NCBI GenBank assembly: GCA_964413825.1
Contig: CAYPTS010000026.1
Span: 1-22,691, forward strand
DNA: 22,691 nt
Source: JAFGKM01 sp964413825
GTDB taxonomy: Bacteria > Ratteibacteria > UBA8468 > B48-G9 > JAFGKM01
Direction: 5' to 3'
Below, one piece after another: positions 1 through 6,592 of the stretch. How positions within the stretch are numbered: position 1 is the first letter of the stretch; each line of letters opens with the position of its first letter. Under the pieces are notes generated by a model, which was not told the DNA's origin, made no database searches, and was given only the letters and a program-made list of their open reading frames with translations. Position numbers and translations under genes: made by a program.

Positions 1-71
1 TTACTGAATTTATTCTCGATAAAATTGAGCACACGTAGAAACGTTATCCATCTCACATTTGATTGGCAGAA

Positions 72-352
72 ATTCCGATATAAGGAACCAGAGAGGAAAG
101 AAAGCAGTTTTCGTGCTCGAAACAGCCCTACGGGCTTTGGCTTCAGCACAGATAAAAACTACGGTGAAATCGGACTCTCGGAGAACTCGCCATCCTGCGC
201 TCTAAAAAACGAGCTCCGGACGGCTCAGACAGCTCCGAGTAAGGTAATCGTCCGAACGCTTGCGCTTTTCACCTTGTCTTGTTGCTGCGCTTCCACACTC
301 GCACGTCAACTCTTTCTTTTCCCCTCAGTACCAAGGATTCTTATGCCGGAAT
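72..352. repeat. Large imperfect inverted repeat (foldback element)
   Basis: No credible gene lies in 1-398. The stretch instead folds back on itself. ATTCCG (72-77) pairs with CGGAAT (347-352), ATAAG (80-84) with CTTAT (340-344), AAAGAAAG (97-104) with CTTTCTTT (312-319), CGTGC (112-116) with GCACG (301-305), GGTGAAA (163-169) with TTTCACC (267-273), TCGGAC (170-175) with GTCCGA (250-255), and CTCGGAG (177-183) with CTCCGAG (233-239). The pairs nest around position 210 with small offsets. A local hairpin AGCCC-TAC-GGGCT lies near 124-136. It could be a MITE-like foldback repeat or a structured RNA; no transposase is present. Confidence 0.6.
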
Positions 353-364
353 CTCAGGTAAGGC

Positions 365-392
365 TTGCTTTTTTAAAATTTTGAGGTAAAAT
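365..392 (+). promoter_or_regulatory. Promoter of the ogg-perR-redox operon
   Basis: TTGCTT (365-370), a 16-bp spacer and TAAAAT (387-392) resemble a sigma-70 promoter. The -10 box ends six bases before the ATG at 399, so transcription would start at or next to the start codon. The only purine-rich stretch (GAGG, 383-386) lies inside the promoter, upstream of the predicted transcript start. Confidence 0.5.
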
Positions 393-394
393 TT
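376..394. promoter_or_regulatory. Candidate PerR/Fur-family operator
   Basis: AAATTTTGAGGTAAAATTT is a perfect inverted repeat with 7-bp arms and a 5-bp centre. It is 19 bp long, AT-rich and overlaps the -10 box of the operon that encodes a PerR-type repressor. Length, composition and position suit an autoregulatory operator of the Fur superfamily. It does not match the Bacillus PerR box base for base, so assignment to PerR is inferred from context. Confidence 0.45.
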
Positions 395-398
395 AGGT

Positions 399-1034
399 AT
401 GAATGAAATTGTTACAACTTTGCAAACAATTCATAAAAAGATAGAGCCGCAGATAAAAGAAAGGTTTTTACAGTTTAAACGCAACGGTACTCCAGAGAGA
501 ATACAGAAGGAGTTTTACTTTTGTCTTCTTACGCCCCAGTGCAAAGCAAGGGTTTGCTGGGATAACGTTGAAAAGCTTTTCCGGGGGGGGGTTCTGCAGT
601 GTGGTTCGGAAAAACAGATTTCCGGCAGTTTATGCGGTGTCAGGTTCAGGAACAATAAGTCGCGCTACATAGTTGAAGCAAGAGAAAAATGTTTCAACGG
701 AAGCGGTTTGTTCCTCCGGAAACTTTACGAGGAAGGGAATGCGGAAGTTTTAAGAAGTTACATAGTTGAAAACGTGAAGGGAATGGGGTATAAGGAGGCA
801 AGTCATTTCCTTAGAAATACGGGCAGGGGCGATGAACTTGCGATACTTGACCGGCATATCCTCAGGGGACTTGTTGCGGCGGGAGTTATCGGTGCGGTTC
901 CCGGGAACCTGCTTCCGGGAAAATACCTTTGCACGGAAGAGCTGATGAAAAGGTTTGCGGAAGAAGCCGAAATACCCATGTTTCACCTGGATTTTGTTTT
1001 TTGGTATTATTTTAACGGGGAGGTGTTCAAATGA
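399..1034 (+). CDS. ogg: N-glycosylase/DNA lyase, Ogg2-like (8-oxoguanine repair)
   Basis: The 211-residue product resembles the short archaeal-type Ogg (Ogg2) bifunctional glycosylases, which remove 8-oxoguanine and nick the abasic site. A helix-hairpin-helix motif spans about 126-142 (KGMGYKEASHFLRNTG) and contains the expected Schiff-base lysine K132. The activating aspartate is D151 in the AILDRHIL motif. Length matches the family (about 205-215). It is the first gene of the operon and overlaps perR by four bases (ATGA). No Shine-Dalgarno precedes the ATG, consistent with a leaderless transcript. A run of nine Gs (583-591) encodes R62-G63-G64-V65. Leading an oxygen-defence operon with an oxidised-guanine repair enzyme is functionally coherent. 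Confidence 0.88.
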   Translation: MNEIVTTLQTIHKKIEPQIKERFLQFKRNGTPERIQKEFYFCLLTPQCKARVCWDNVEKLFRGGVLQCGSEKQISGSLCGVRFRNNKSRYIVEAREKCFNGSGLFLRKLYEEGNAEVLRSYIVENVKGMGYKEASHFLRNTGRGDELAILDRHILRGLVAAGVIGAVPGNLLPGKYLCTEELMKRFAEEAEIPMFHLDFVFWYYFNGEVFK

Positions 1035-1456
1035 AGCAGGCTGAGATTATAAAGAAACTTGAAGACAGCGGCATTCAGCCGTCGTTCCAGAGAATGAAGA
1101 TTTTTGAATATCTTGTAAAAAACAGGGTGCATCCAACCGTGGAGGATATATACAGCAGGCTCTCTCCGGAAATACCGACGTTGTCCAAAACCACCATTTA
1201 CAATACATTGAAAATACTTGCCGACAAAAAGATAATATCACAGGTTACAGTTGAGGAAAATGAGTCGAGATACGATTACTCGGAAAGCCCTCATTTGCAT
1301 TTCAAATGTAAAAAGTGCGGCGGACTTTATGACATTTTCCACAAATGCGGCTTGCTGGAGGAAAAGGAGATTGACGGACATTCCATAGATGAGCACCATT
1401 TATACCTTAAAGGACTGTGCAAAAACTGCAAAGGGGTAAAAAACAGGGAGGAATAA
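1031..1456 (+). CDS. perR: PerR-type peroxide-sensing repressor (Fur family)
   Basis: The 141-residue protein has the Fur-family layout: winged-helix DNA-binding domain (about 1-80, recognition helix near LSKTTIYNTL at 51-60) and metal-binding dimerisation domain. Two CxxC pairs (C93/C96 and C130/C133) form the structural zinc site. Candidate regulatory-metal ligands H34, D82, H88, H90 and D101 match the spacing of the B. subtilis PerR set (H37, D85, H91, H93, D104). The last is aspartate, as in PerR, rather than the glutamate typical of Fur. It therefore probably senses H2O2 by metal-catalysed histidine oxidation and represses this operon. It overlaps ogg by four bases, and its stop shares one base with the rubredoxin start (TAATG). 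Confidence 0.88.
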   Translation: MKQAEIIKKLEDSGIQPSFQRMKIFEYLVKNRVHPTVEDIYSRLSPEIPTLSKTTIYNTLKILADKKIISQVTVEENESRYDYSESPHLHFKCKKCGGLYDIFHKCGLLEEKEIDGHSIDEHHLYLKGLCKNCKGVKNREE

Positions 1457-1626
1457 TGGACAGATATATTTGTACTGTGTGCGGATACATATACGACCCG
1501 GCAAAGGGCGACCCGGATAACGGCATTGCGCCGGGAACAAGTTTTGAAAAATTGCCGGAAGACTGGGTCTGTCCGGAATGCGGGGCGGGAAAAGACCAGT
1601 TTGAAAAAGAAAACAAGCAGGTTTAA
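1456..1626 (+). CDS. rub: Rubredoxin
   Basis: This 56-residue protein is a classical rubredoxin, a small cytoplasmic one-electron carrier with a single Fe(Cys)4 site. The ligands are C6 and C9 (CTVCG) and C39 and C42 (CPECG), with the usual YxYDPxxGDPDxGIxPGTxFxxLPxxWVCPxC core. The start at 1456 is chosen because it begins the family-typical N-terminus, follows AGGGAGGA and overlaps the perR stop by one base. An in-frame upstream ATG at 1417 lies inside perR. Immediately upstream of a flavodiiron protein, it is the probable electron donor to that enzyme, to superoxide reductase and to the rubredoxin-less rubrerythrins. Confidence 0.97.
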   Translation: MDRYICTVCGYIYDPAKGDPDNGIAPGTSFEKLPEDWVCPECGAGKDQFEKENKQV

Positions 1627-1637
1627 CGGGAGGCGCA

Positions 1638-2819
1638 ATGATTGTCCGCGAGATAAAGAAAAACGTGCACGGCATTATCATGAACGACTGGGATAGGAGG
1701 CTTTTTGATGAACTGATACCCCTGCCCGACGGGACGACGTACAATGCATATTTGATAAAGGATGAAAAAAACGTTCTTATCGATACGTCGGACCCGGGGA
1801 AGACCGGTAAATTTATCAATGTCCTGAAGGAACTGAGCGGCGGCAGAATCGATTACGTGGTTTCAAATCATTCGGAGCAGGACCATTCCGGCAGTATTCC
1901 GGCGGTTCTTGAAGAATTTCCCGGAGCAAAGGTTCTGACTAACGGGAAAGGTGCGGCGCTTCTGAATAAGTTGCTGGGAGTATCTCCGGACAGAATTACC
2001 GAGGTGGAAAACGGCGGGGATTTGTCCATAGGCGGAAAAACACTGAAGTTTTTTAACGCTCCATGGGTTCACTGGCCGGAAACGATGGTTACATACGACG
2101 TTGAAGACAGGATACTATTTCCGTGCGACCTTTTCGGTTCGCATCTGGCGACAAGCAGTTTTTACAGTTCCTGCAACGAAAAGATTTACGAATGCGCAAA
2201 AAGATACTACGCAGAAATTATGATGCCTTTCAGGAACAACATAAAAAAACACCTCGGCATGCTGGGCGGCATGAAAATTGAAATTATCGCTCCCAGCCAC
2301 GGCCCTGTGTACAACAACCCGGATTTCATCATAAGCGCCTATAAAGACTGGGTATCCGACGGAGTGAAAAATGAGGTTGTCATTCCGTATGTTTCAATGC
2401 ACGGCAGTGTGGCGAAGATGGTTGATTTTCTGGTGGATTCGCTTATTAAGAAAGACATTACCGTAAAACCTTTCAACCTGACGGTTGCGGATGTGGGAGA
2501 ACTTGCCGTTTCACTCGTCGATGCCGCCACAATGGTGCTGGGAACGCCTACGGTGCTTACAGGACCGCATCCTTCAGCCGTTTATGCCGCATATCTTTTC
2601 AAGGTGCTGAGGCCGAAGACAAGGTTTGTTTCCGTTATCGGTTCTTTCGGCTGGGGCGGAAACATGTTAAAATCTATAACGGACATGCTGCCTGCCGGAG
2701 GCATAGAAATTCTGGACCCGGTAATAATCAACGGTTGCCCGGGAGAAAAGGATGTTCAACTTATCGAAAATCTCGCGGGAACCATAGAGGGGAAACACAA
2801 ACAGATAGATGTGTTGTAA
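1638..2819 (+). CDS. fprA: Flavodiiron protein (A-type flavoprotein, O2/NO reductase)
   Basis: The 393-residue product has a metallo-beta-lactamase-like diiron domain (about 1-245) followed by a flavodoxin-like FMN domain (about 246-393). Visible diiron ligands are H78, E80, D82, H145, D164 and H221, at spacings matching Desulfovibrio rubredoxin:oxygen oxidoreductase. The FMN phosphate loop begins near YVSMHGSVAK. Such enzymes reduce O2 to water and/or NO to N2O in the cytoplasm, using reduced rubredoxin; the rubredoxin gene lies 11 bp upstream. GGGAGG precedes the ATG. Length is normal (about 400), without the C-terminal rubredoxin fusion of enterobacterial NorV. Whether O2 or NO is preferred cannot be told from sequence. 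Confidence 0.95.
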   Translation: MIVREIKKNVHGIIMNDWDRRLFDELIPLPDGTTYNAYLIKDEKNVLIDTSDPGKTGKFINVLKELSGGRIDYVVSNHSEQDHSGSIPAVLEEFPGAKVLTNGKGAALLNKLLGVSPDRITEVENGGDLSIGGKTLKFFNAPWVHWPETMVTYDVEDRILFPCDLFGSHLATSSFYSSCNEKIYECAKRYYAEIMMPFRNNIKKHLGMLGGMKIEIIAPSHGPVYNNPDFIISAYKDWVSDGVKNEVVIPYVSMHGSVAKMVDFLVDSLIKKDITVKPFNLTVADVGELAVSLVDAATMVLGTPTVLTGPHPSAVYAAYLFKVLRPKTRFVSVIGSFGWGGNMLKSITDMLPAGGIEILDPVIINGCPGEKDVQLIENLAGTIEGKHKQIDVL

Positions 2820-2888
2820 AAAAAACAAAATCTTTAACTTTTCACGATGCGGGCGTATCGGGAAGAGTTTAGAGTAAAGGAGGCGGAA

Positions 2889-3368
2889 ATGGGTGTATTT
2901 TTTGACGTCAGCGAGGTGTTTCAGTTTGCGGTAAGGATAGAGGAAAACGGGGAACAACTTTACAGAAAGGTCGCTGAAAAGAATTCAGAACAGGAAATAA
3001 AAAAACTTTTCAGTTTTCTTGCGGACGAAGAGGTAAGGCATAAGAAAATTTTTACGGAGATGCTCAGCAAGATTACCAAATACGAGCCTTCGGAGACATA
3101 CCCGGGAGAATACTTCCAGTATCTGAAGTCTTATGCCGACGCCATCGTTTTCTCTCCTGAAATAGAAAGGGAACTGGATACTGCGGGAGGGGTTTTAAAG
3201 GCGGTGGACTTTGCTATCAGGAGGGAACTGGATTCCGTAATGTACTATCTTGAAACCAAGAAGGTCGTTCCGGAAACGCAGCACCAGGTAATGGATAAAA
3301 TCATAGAGGAAGAAAGAAGCCATTTCGTACAGTTGTCCAAGATAAAAGAACAGTTGAGTAAAAAATAA
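2889..3368 (+). CDS. Rubrerythrin-like diiron ferritin-family protein (no rubredoxin domain)
   Basis: The 159-residue product is a four-helix ferritin-like protein. Helix motifs carry carboxylate/His ligands: E18/E19 in helix 1, an ExxH (E48-H51) in helix 2, a RELDS segment in helix 3 and an EEERSH motif in helix 4. It lacks a C-terminal rubredoxin zinc-ribbon, so it must take electrons from a separate carrier such as the operon's rubredoxin. Probable role: H2O2 reduction, or iron handling. The start at 2889 is chosen because AAAGGAGG lies six to eight bases upstream; an in-frame ATG at 2847 has no such site. The 69-bp gap after fprA shows no terminator. Confidence 0.85.
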   Translation: MGVFFDVSEVFQFAVRIEENGEQLYRKVAEKNSEQEIKKLFSFLADEEVRHKKIFTEMLSKITKYEPSETYPGEYFQYLKSYADAIVFSPEIERELDTAGGVLKAVDFAIRRELDSVMYYLETKKVVPETQHQVMDKIIEEERSHFVQLSKIKEQLSKK

Positions 3369-3384
3369 GAGGAGATGAAAAAAC

Positions 3385-3765
3385 ATGAAAAACCTATATC
3401 AGAGCGGCGACTGGACGAAGGAAAAGCACGTTCCCGTCGTGGAAATTCTCGAAGCGGACGGTGAAAAAGGCATCAGAGTGAAAGTTTCCGTCGGCAGGGA
3501 GATACCGCATCCCAATACCACCGCGCACCATATAGCATGGATAGATGTTTACTTCCTTCCTGAAGGGGGAAAATTTCCTTATCAGGTCGGAAAGGTTGAA
3601 TTTACTTCCCACGGCGCTTCCACTGACGGTGCGGATACAAGTACCGTCTATTCCGCACCCGAAGCGGTCTTTGTTTTTAAAACAGGGAAGAGCGGAACGG
3701 TACATGCCGCATCCTACTGCAACATACACGGTTTATGGGAAGGTGAAACGAAACTGGATATATAG
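3385..3765 (+). CDS. sor: Superoxide reductase (neelaredoxin/class II desulfoferrodoxin)
   Basis: The 126-residue protein matches one-iron superoxide reductases, which convert O2- to H2O2 without making O2. Iron ligands visible are H15, H42, H48 and the C112-N-I-H115 pair, with the catalytic E13-K14 of the EKH motif just before. It starts directly at the catalytic domain, lacking the N-terminal desulforedoxin centre of class I enzymes. A GAGGAG site precedes the ATG, 16 bp after the rubrerythrin-like gene. Electrons probably come from the operon rubredoxin. The H2O2 produced is the natural substrate for the flanking rubrerythrins and the signal for PerR. Confidence 0.94.
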   Translation: MKNLYQSGDWTKEKHVPVVEILEADGEKGIRVKVSVGREIPHPNTTAHHIAWIDVYFLPEGGKFPYQVGKVEFTSHGASTDGADTSTVYSAPEAVFVFKTGKSGTVHAASYCNIHGLWEGETKLDI

Positions 3766-3793
3766 CATCAAACAGATATAAAGCCCGTAATGA

Positions 3794-3890
3794 TTACCAT
3801 TGCGATGAGCGGAGCGAGGAAGCAATCTCAATAGGATTGCCACGGCAAAAAACCCCGTAGAACGGGGCACGGCGCCTCGCAATGACGAAA
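3794..3890. repeat. REP-like palindromic element with nested hairpins
   Basis: The gap between sor and the next small gene holds a dense hairpin cluster. An outer stem CATTGCGA (798-805 of the 3000s, i.e. 3798-3805) pairs with TCGCAATG (3877-3884). Inside it, GCAATC (3822-3827) pairs with GATTGC (3835-3840), and CCCCGT (3853-3858) with ACGGGG (3862-3867) around a 3-nt loop. This cloverleaf-like layout resembles dispersed intergenic repeats ending in cattgcga / tcgcaatg that I recall from other draft genomes; that recollection is unchecked. No T-run follows, so it is not a classical terminator. It may stabilise or attenuate the operon mRNA. Confidence 0.6.
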
Positions 3891-3901
3891 AGAGGCGGGA
3901 C

Positions 3902-3912
3902 AAGGAGGTGAT
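3902..3912 (+). promoter_or_regulatory. Near-perfect Shine-Dalgarno sequence
   Basis: AAGGAGGTGAT is complementary to the whole bacterial 16S rRNA 3' tail and sits four bases before the ATG of the small Cys-rich gene. It is the strongest ribosome binding site in the window and indicates that the 41-residue ORF is real and probably highly translated. Confidence 0.7.
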
Positions 3913-3916
3913 TTAA

Positions 3917-4042
3917 ATGTGTAAGTGCTGCTGCGGAGGAACAAAGAAAGAAGGACCGAAGACGTACGAGTGCAAGAAATGCGGCAAGGAAGGAAAGGAA
4001 CAGAAATATTGCTGCGGCGAAGAGATGAAGGAAAAAAAATGA
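3917..4042 (+). CDS. Small Cys-rich protein, putative metal-binding
   Basis: This 41-residue ORF starts MCKCCCGG and carries eight cysteines: C2, C4, C5 and C6, a CKKC pair in the middle (C19, C22), and a CC pair (C32, C33) before a lysine-rich tail. This suggests a zinc ribbon-like or iron-sulfur/metallothionein-like site. I do not recognise a named family. Evidence that it is real: a near-perfect Shine-Dalgarno, a place between redox genes, and a stop one base before the next ATG at 4044. In context it may buffer iron or zinc or act as a small redox partner; this is inference. Confidence 0.72.
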   Translation: MCKCCCGGTKKEGPKTYECKKCGKEGKEQKYCCGEEMKEKK

Positions 4043-4043
4043 C

Positions 4044-4619
4044 ATGCCAAAAATAAAAGTGCTCGGGATTTCGGGAAGCCCAAGGAGGGGAGGCAACAGC
4101 GAAATACTTCTTGACAGGTGTCTTGAGTCCGCAAGGAAAGCGGGCGCAGATACTGAGAAATTCGTGTTAAACCAGATGAAGTTCGTGCCTTGTCAGGAAT
4201 GTGCGGTAATAACGAAAGACGGCAGATGCAAGATAAAAGATGACATGCAGAAAATTTATCCCGCCGTCGAACATGCGGATGCCGTAGTTGTTGCTTCCCC
4301 CGTTTTTTTCGGCAGTGTGTCGGCACAGACAAAGATGATGATAGACAGATTTCAGTGCCAGTGGCTGGGCTTATATTTTTATAAATCGTATGTAATTCCG
4401 AAAAGAAAGCAGGGCGCTTTTATATCTGTAGCGGGAACCGACAGAAAGGATTTTTTTGACAATTCCAAAGCAATAGTTAAAAATTTTTTCGTTACTATAG
4501 GGGCCTCTTACAGGTATGAGATTTTCTGTCCTCTGACTGATGAAAAAGGGGCCGTAAACCACCGTCCGGATTGCATCGCAGAAGCTGAGAAGATAGGAAA
4601 ACTGCTCGGAGAAAAATAA
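4044..4619 (+). CDS. Flavodoxin-fold NAD(P)H-dependent FMN reductase / iron-sulfur flavoprotein-like
   Basis: The 191-residue protein has the FMN reductase/iron-sulfur flavoprotein fold. An N-terminal SGSPRRGGNSE loop binds the FMN phosphate, and an ASPVFFGSVSAQTKMMIDR segment follows the central strand. A cysteine cluster C-x2-C-x8-C lies at C50, C53 and C62, where true iron-sulfur flavoproteins carry four cysteines binding a [4Fe-4S] cluster. With three clustered cysteines it may have lost the cluster or use another residue. Iron-sulfur flavoproteins of methanogens reduce O2 and H2O2, which would fit this operon. It begins one base after the Cys-rich gene stop and overlaps the glutaredoxin-like start by one base. 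Confidence 0.82.
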   Translation: MPKIKVLGISGSPRRGGNSEILLDRCLESARKAGADTEKFVLNQMKFVPCQECAVITKDGRCKIKDDMQKIYPAVEHADAVVVASPVFFGSVSAQTKMMIDRFQCQWLGLYFYKSYVIPKRKQGAFISVAGTDRKDFFDNSKAIVKNFFVTIGASYRYEIFCPLTDEKGAVNHRPDCIAEAEKIGKLLGEK

Positions 4620-4858
4620 TGGAACAGAAAAAGGTCGCAGTTTACTCTACATCGACATGTCCGTACTGCAAAATGGCGAAAGATTTTCTTGACGACAACG
4701 GCGTCAGGTACGAAAGTTATGACGTGGGTGCCGATGAGTCCAGAAGAAAAGAAATGATGGATAAGTCCGGGCAGATGGGAGTTCCGGTAATAGACATAGG
4801 CGGCAAGATAATCATCGGGTTCGATAAAGAGGCAATAAAGGCTGAACTCGGAATATGA
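4619..4858 (+). CDS. Glutaredoxin-like protein (Grx/NrdH type, CPYC)
   Basis: The 79-residue thioredoxin-fold protein has the redox motif C14-P-Y-C17, the cis-proline segment GVPVIDI and a C-terminal GFDKEAI helix. Size and motif match NrdH and clostridial Cp9-type glutaredoxin-like proteins, which are reduced by a thioredoxin-reductase-like flavoprotein rather than by glutathione. The next gene, overlapping by four bases, is exactly such a flavoprotein. It would pass electrons to a peroxiredoxin or other disulfide target; no peroxiredoxin gene is in this window. Confidence 0.92.
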   Translation: MEQKKVAVYSTSTCPYCKMAKDFLDDNGVRYESYDVGADESRRKEMMDKSGQMGVPVIDIGGKIIIGFDKEAIKAELGI

Positions 4859-5766
4859 CGGTTTATGAAACTATTATAGTCGGGGGGGGGCCGGCCGGCA
4901 TAACCGCGGGAATTTATCTCGCGAGAAAGAAAGTCGGGTTTGCCATGGTTACCATGGATGTCGGCGGGCAGACTCTCTGGACAGGAGACGTCGGCAACTA
5001 TCTCGGGCATCAGTACATCACGGGGCCTGAACTTGCCGAAAAATTTGCCGCTCACCTCAGAGAGTTTGACGTAGAATTGAACGAAGGAGAAAAGGTAGAC
5101 CGAATAGTCAAATCCGAGGGCGTTTTTACCGTTATTTCAGACAAAAAACAATACAGGGCAAAAACGGTTATTGTATGTACAGGAAGAAAACAGAAAGAAC
5201 TTTCGGTACCGGGCGAACAGGAATTTAAGAACAAGGGAGTCACCTACTGTGCGATATGCGACGGGCCGTTGTTCGCCGGCAAGGACGTGGCGGTTATAGG
5301 CGGAGGGAATGCCGGGCTGGAAGTTGTCCTGCAGATGGTCAAGATTGCCGAAAAGGTATATCTGATAGAAAAACTTTCCCGTCTTGCCGCAGACAGGATA
5401 TTGACAGATAAACTCGCGGAATATAAAAATGCAGAGGTGCTCACCGGCACTGTGATAGCGAGAATATACGGCGATAAAATGGTAAGCGGCGTCACGGTGA
5501 AAAATTCCGGTGGAACCGAAAAGGAAATTGCCGTGGAGGGAGTTCTTGTGGAGATAGGCTCCGTTCCCAATTCCGGCATAGTCGATGGGGTTGTGAAGAA
5601 CGAGTATGGAGAGATAATTGTGGACTGTGCCGTAAAAACGTCCGTACCCGGACTCTTTGCCGCGGGAGACGTTACCAATGTGTTTAAAAAGCAGATAATA
5701 ATCGCATGCGGCGAAGGGGCCAAGGCGGCGATAGCGGCTTCTGAATACCTTGATTTTATCAAATAA
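4855..5766 (+). CDS. trxB: Thioredoxin reductase-like flavoprotein
   Basis: The 303-residue protein has the low-molecular-weight thioredoxin reductase fold: FAD-binding IIVGGGPAG (7-15), redox-active C132-A-I-C135, an NAD(P)-binding GGGNAGLE (149-156) and a C-terminal FAD-contact GLFAAGDVT. The segment after the NAD(P) glycines reads LIEKLSRLAADR and lacks the HRRxxxRA arginines that bind the NADPH 2'-phosphate. NADH use, as in AhpF and clostridial Cp34, is therefore more likely. Nine consecutive Gs (4882-4890) encode G10-G11-G12 of the FAD motif. It overlaps the glutaredoxin-like gene by four bases and the ZIP gene by one, so all three are probably translationally coupled. Confidence 0.92.
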   Translation: MTVYETIIVGGGPAGITAGIYLARKKVGFAMVTMDVGGQTLWTGDVGNYLGHQYITGPELAEKFAAHLREFDVELNEGEKVDRIVKSEGVFTVISDKKQYRAKTVIVCTGRKQKELSVPGEQEFKNKGVTYCAICDGPLFAGKDVAVIGGGNAGLEVVLQMVKIAEKVYLIEKLSRLAADRILTDKLAEYKNAEVLTGTVIARIYGDKMVSGVTVKNSGGTEKEIAVEGVLVEIGSVPNSGIVDGVVKNEYGEIIVDCAVKTSVPGLFAAGDVTNVFKKQIIIACGEGAKAAIAASEYLDFIK

Positions 5767-6575
5767 TGGAGAACCTGAAAACTCTTAATCCGGTTCTGCT
5801 TGCTTTTCTGGCAAACGTTCTGACGTGGTTTACCACAATGCTGGGAGCCGCGGTAGTGGTCTTTCAGAAAAAACCCTCAAGAAAGGTGTTCGACTGCTCC
5901 CTCGGTTTTGCGGGCGGCATAATGGTCTCTGCGAGTTTCTTCTCTCTTATCCTGCCTGCCATAGAAATCTCCAAAGGATATTTTTTTCCCGGATGGATGG
6001 TTATAACAATCGGTTTTGTGCTGGGGTCTTTTTTTATATTTGCCCTTGATAAAATTATTCCGCATCTTCATCCGAACCTGCCTTATTCGGAAAAGGAAGG
6101 GATAAAAATAGACGTATCTTTCACGTATCTGCTCGTTATGGCGATAGTCCTTCACAATATTCCAGAAGGCCTTGCAGTGGGGGTTGCGTTCGGTTCTTTC
6201 GAAGCAGGAGCGCAGGGAGTGACTTTTACCTCGTCGCTGGCTCTTACGGTTGCCCTCGCCCTGCATAACATTCCCGAAGGAATGGCCGTATCCATTCCTT
6301 TGAGAGGAACCGGAATGAGCAGGAGGAGGGCTTTCTGGTTCGGGCAGATGTCCGGCATGGTACTGCCGATAGGAGGAGTTATCGGAGCGGTTGCAGTTAA
6401 GTTTTTCAGGCCGTTGATGCCCTATGCCCTCGCTTTCGCCGCGGGAGCCATGATTTATGTTGTAGTGGAGGAGGTGATACCCGAGACCCAGAGGGCAGGC
6501 AATACCGATATCGCAACCCTGAGTTTTCTCACGGGTTTCGTTCTTATGATGATATTCAACATTGCGTTTGCATGA
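5766..6575 (+). CDS. ZIP family divalent metal transporter (GufA/ZupT-like)
   Basis: The 269-residue integral membrane protein shows about eight hydrophobic segments. Signature metal-binding motifs are H130-N-I-P-E134 in TM4 and H167-N-I-P-E171 in TM5, as in ZupT/GufA-type ZIP importers of Zn2+, Fe2+ or Mn2+. A short His-containing loop (HLHPN, 100-104) lies between TM3 and TM4. Its place in a PerR-linked redox operon, between trxB and a ferritin-like gene, suggests import of iron or manganese for the diiron enzymes; zinc is equally possible by sequence. Its start overlaps the trxB stop by one base. Confidence 0.93.
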   Translation: MENLKTLNPVLLAFLANVLTWFTTMLGAAVVVFQKKPSRKVFDCSLGFAGGIMVSASFFSLILPAIEISKGYFFPGWMVITIGFVLGSFFIFALDKIIPHLHPNLPYSEKEGIKIDVSFTYLLVMAIVLHNIPEGLAVGVAFGSFEAGAQGVTFTSSLALTVALALHNIPEGMAVSIPLRGTGMSRRRAFWFGQMSGMVLPIGGVIGAVAVKFFRPLMPYALAFAAGAMIYVVVEEVIPETQRAGNTDIATLSFLTGFVLMMIFNIAFA

Positions 6576-6592
6576 AAAAACGGAGGGCTGAA

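Noticed and set aside
25..384. 119-codon plus-strand ORF
   Set aside because: It lies wholly over the foldback structure, has no Shine-Dalgarno or family resemblance, and its composition follows the palindromic arms.
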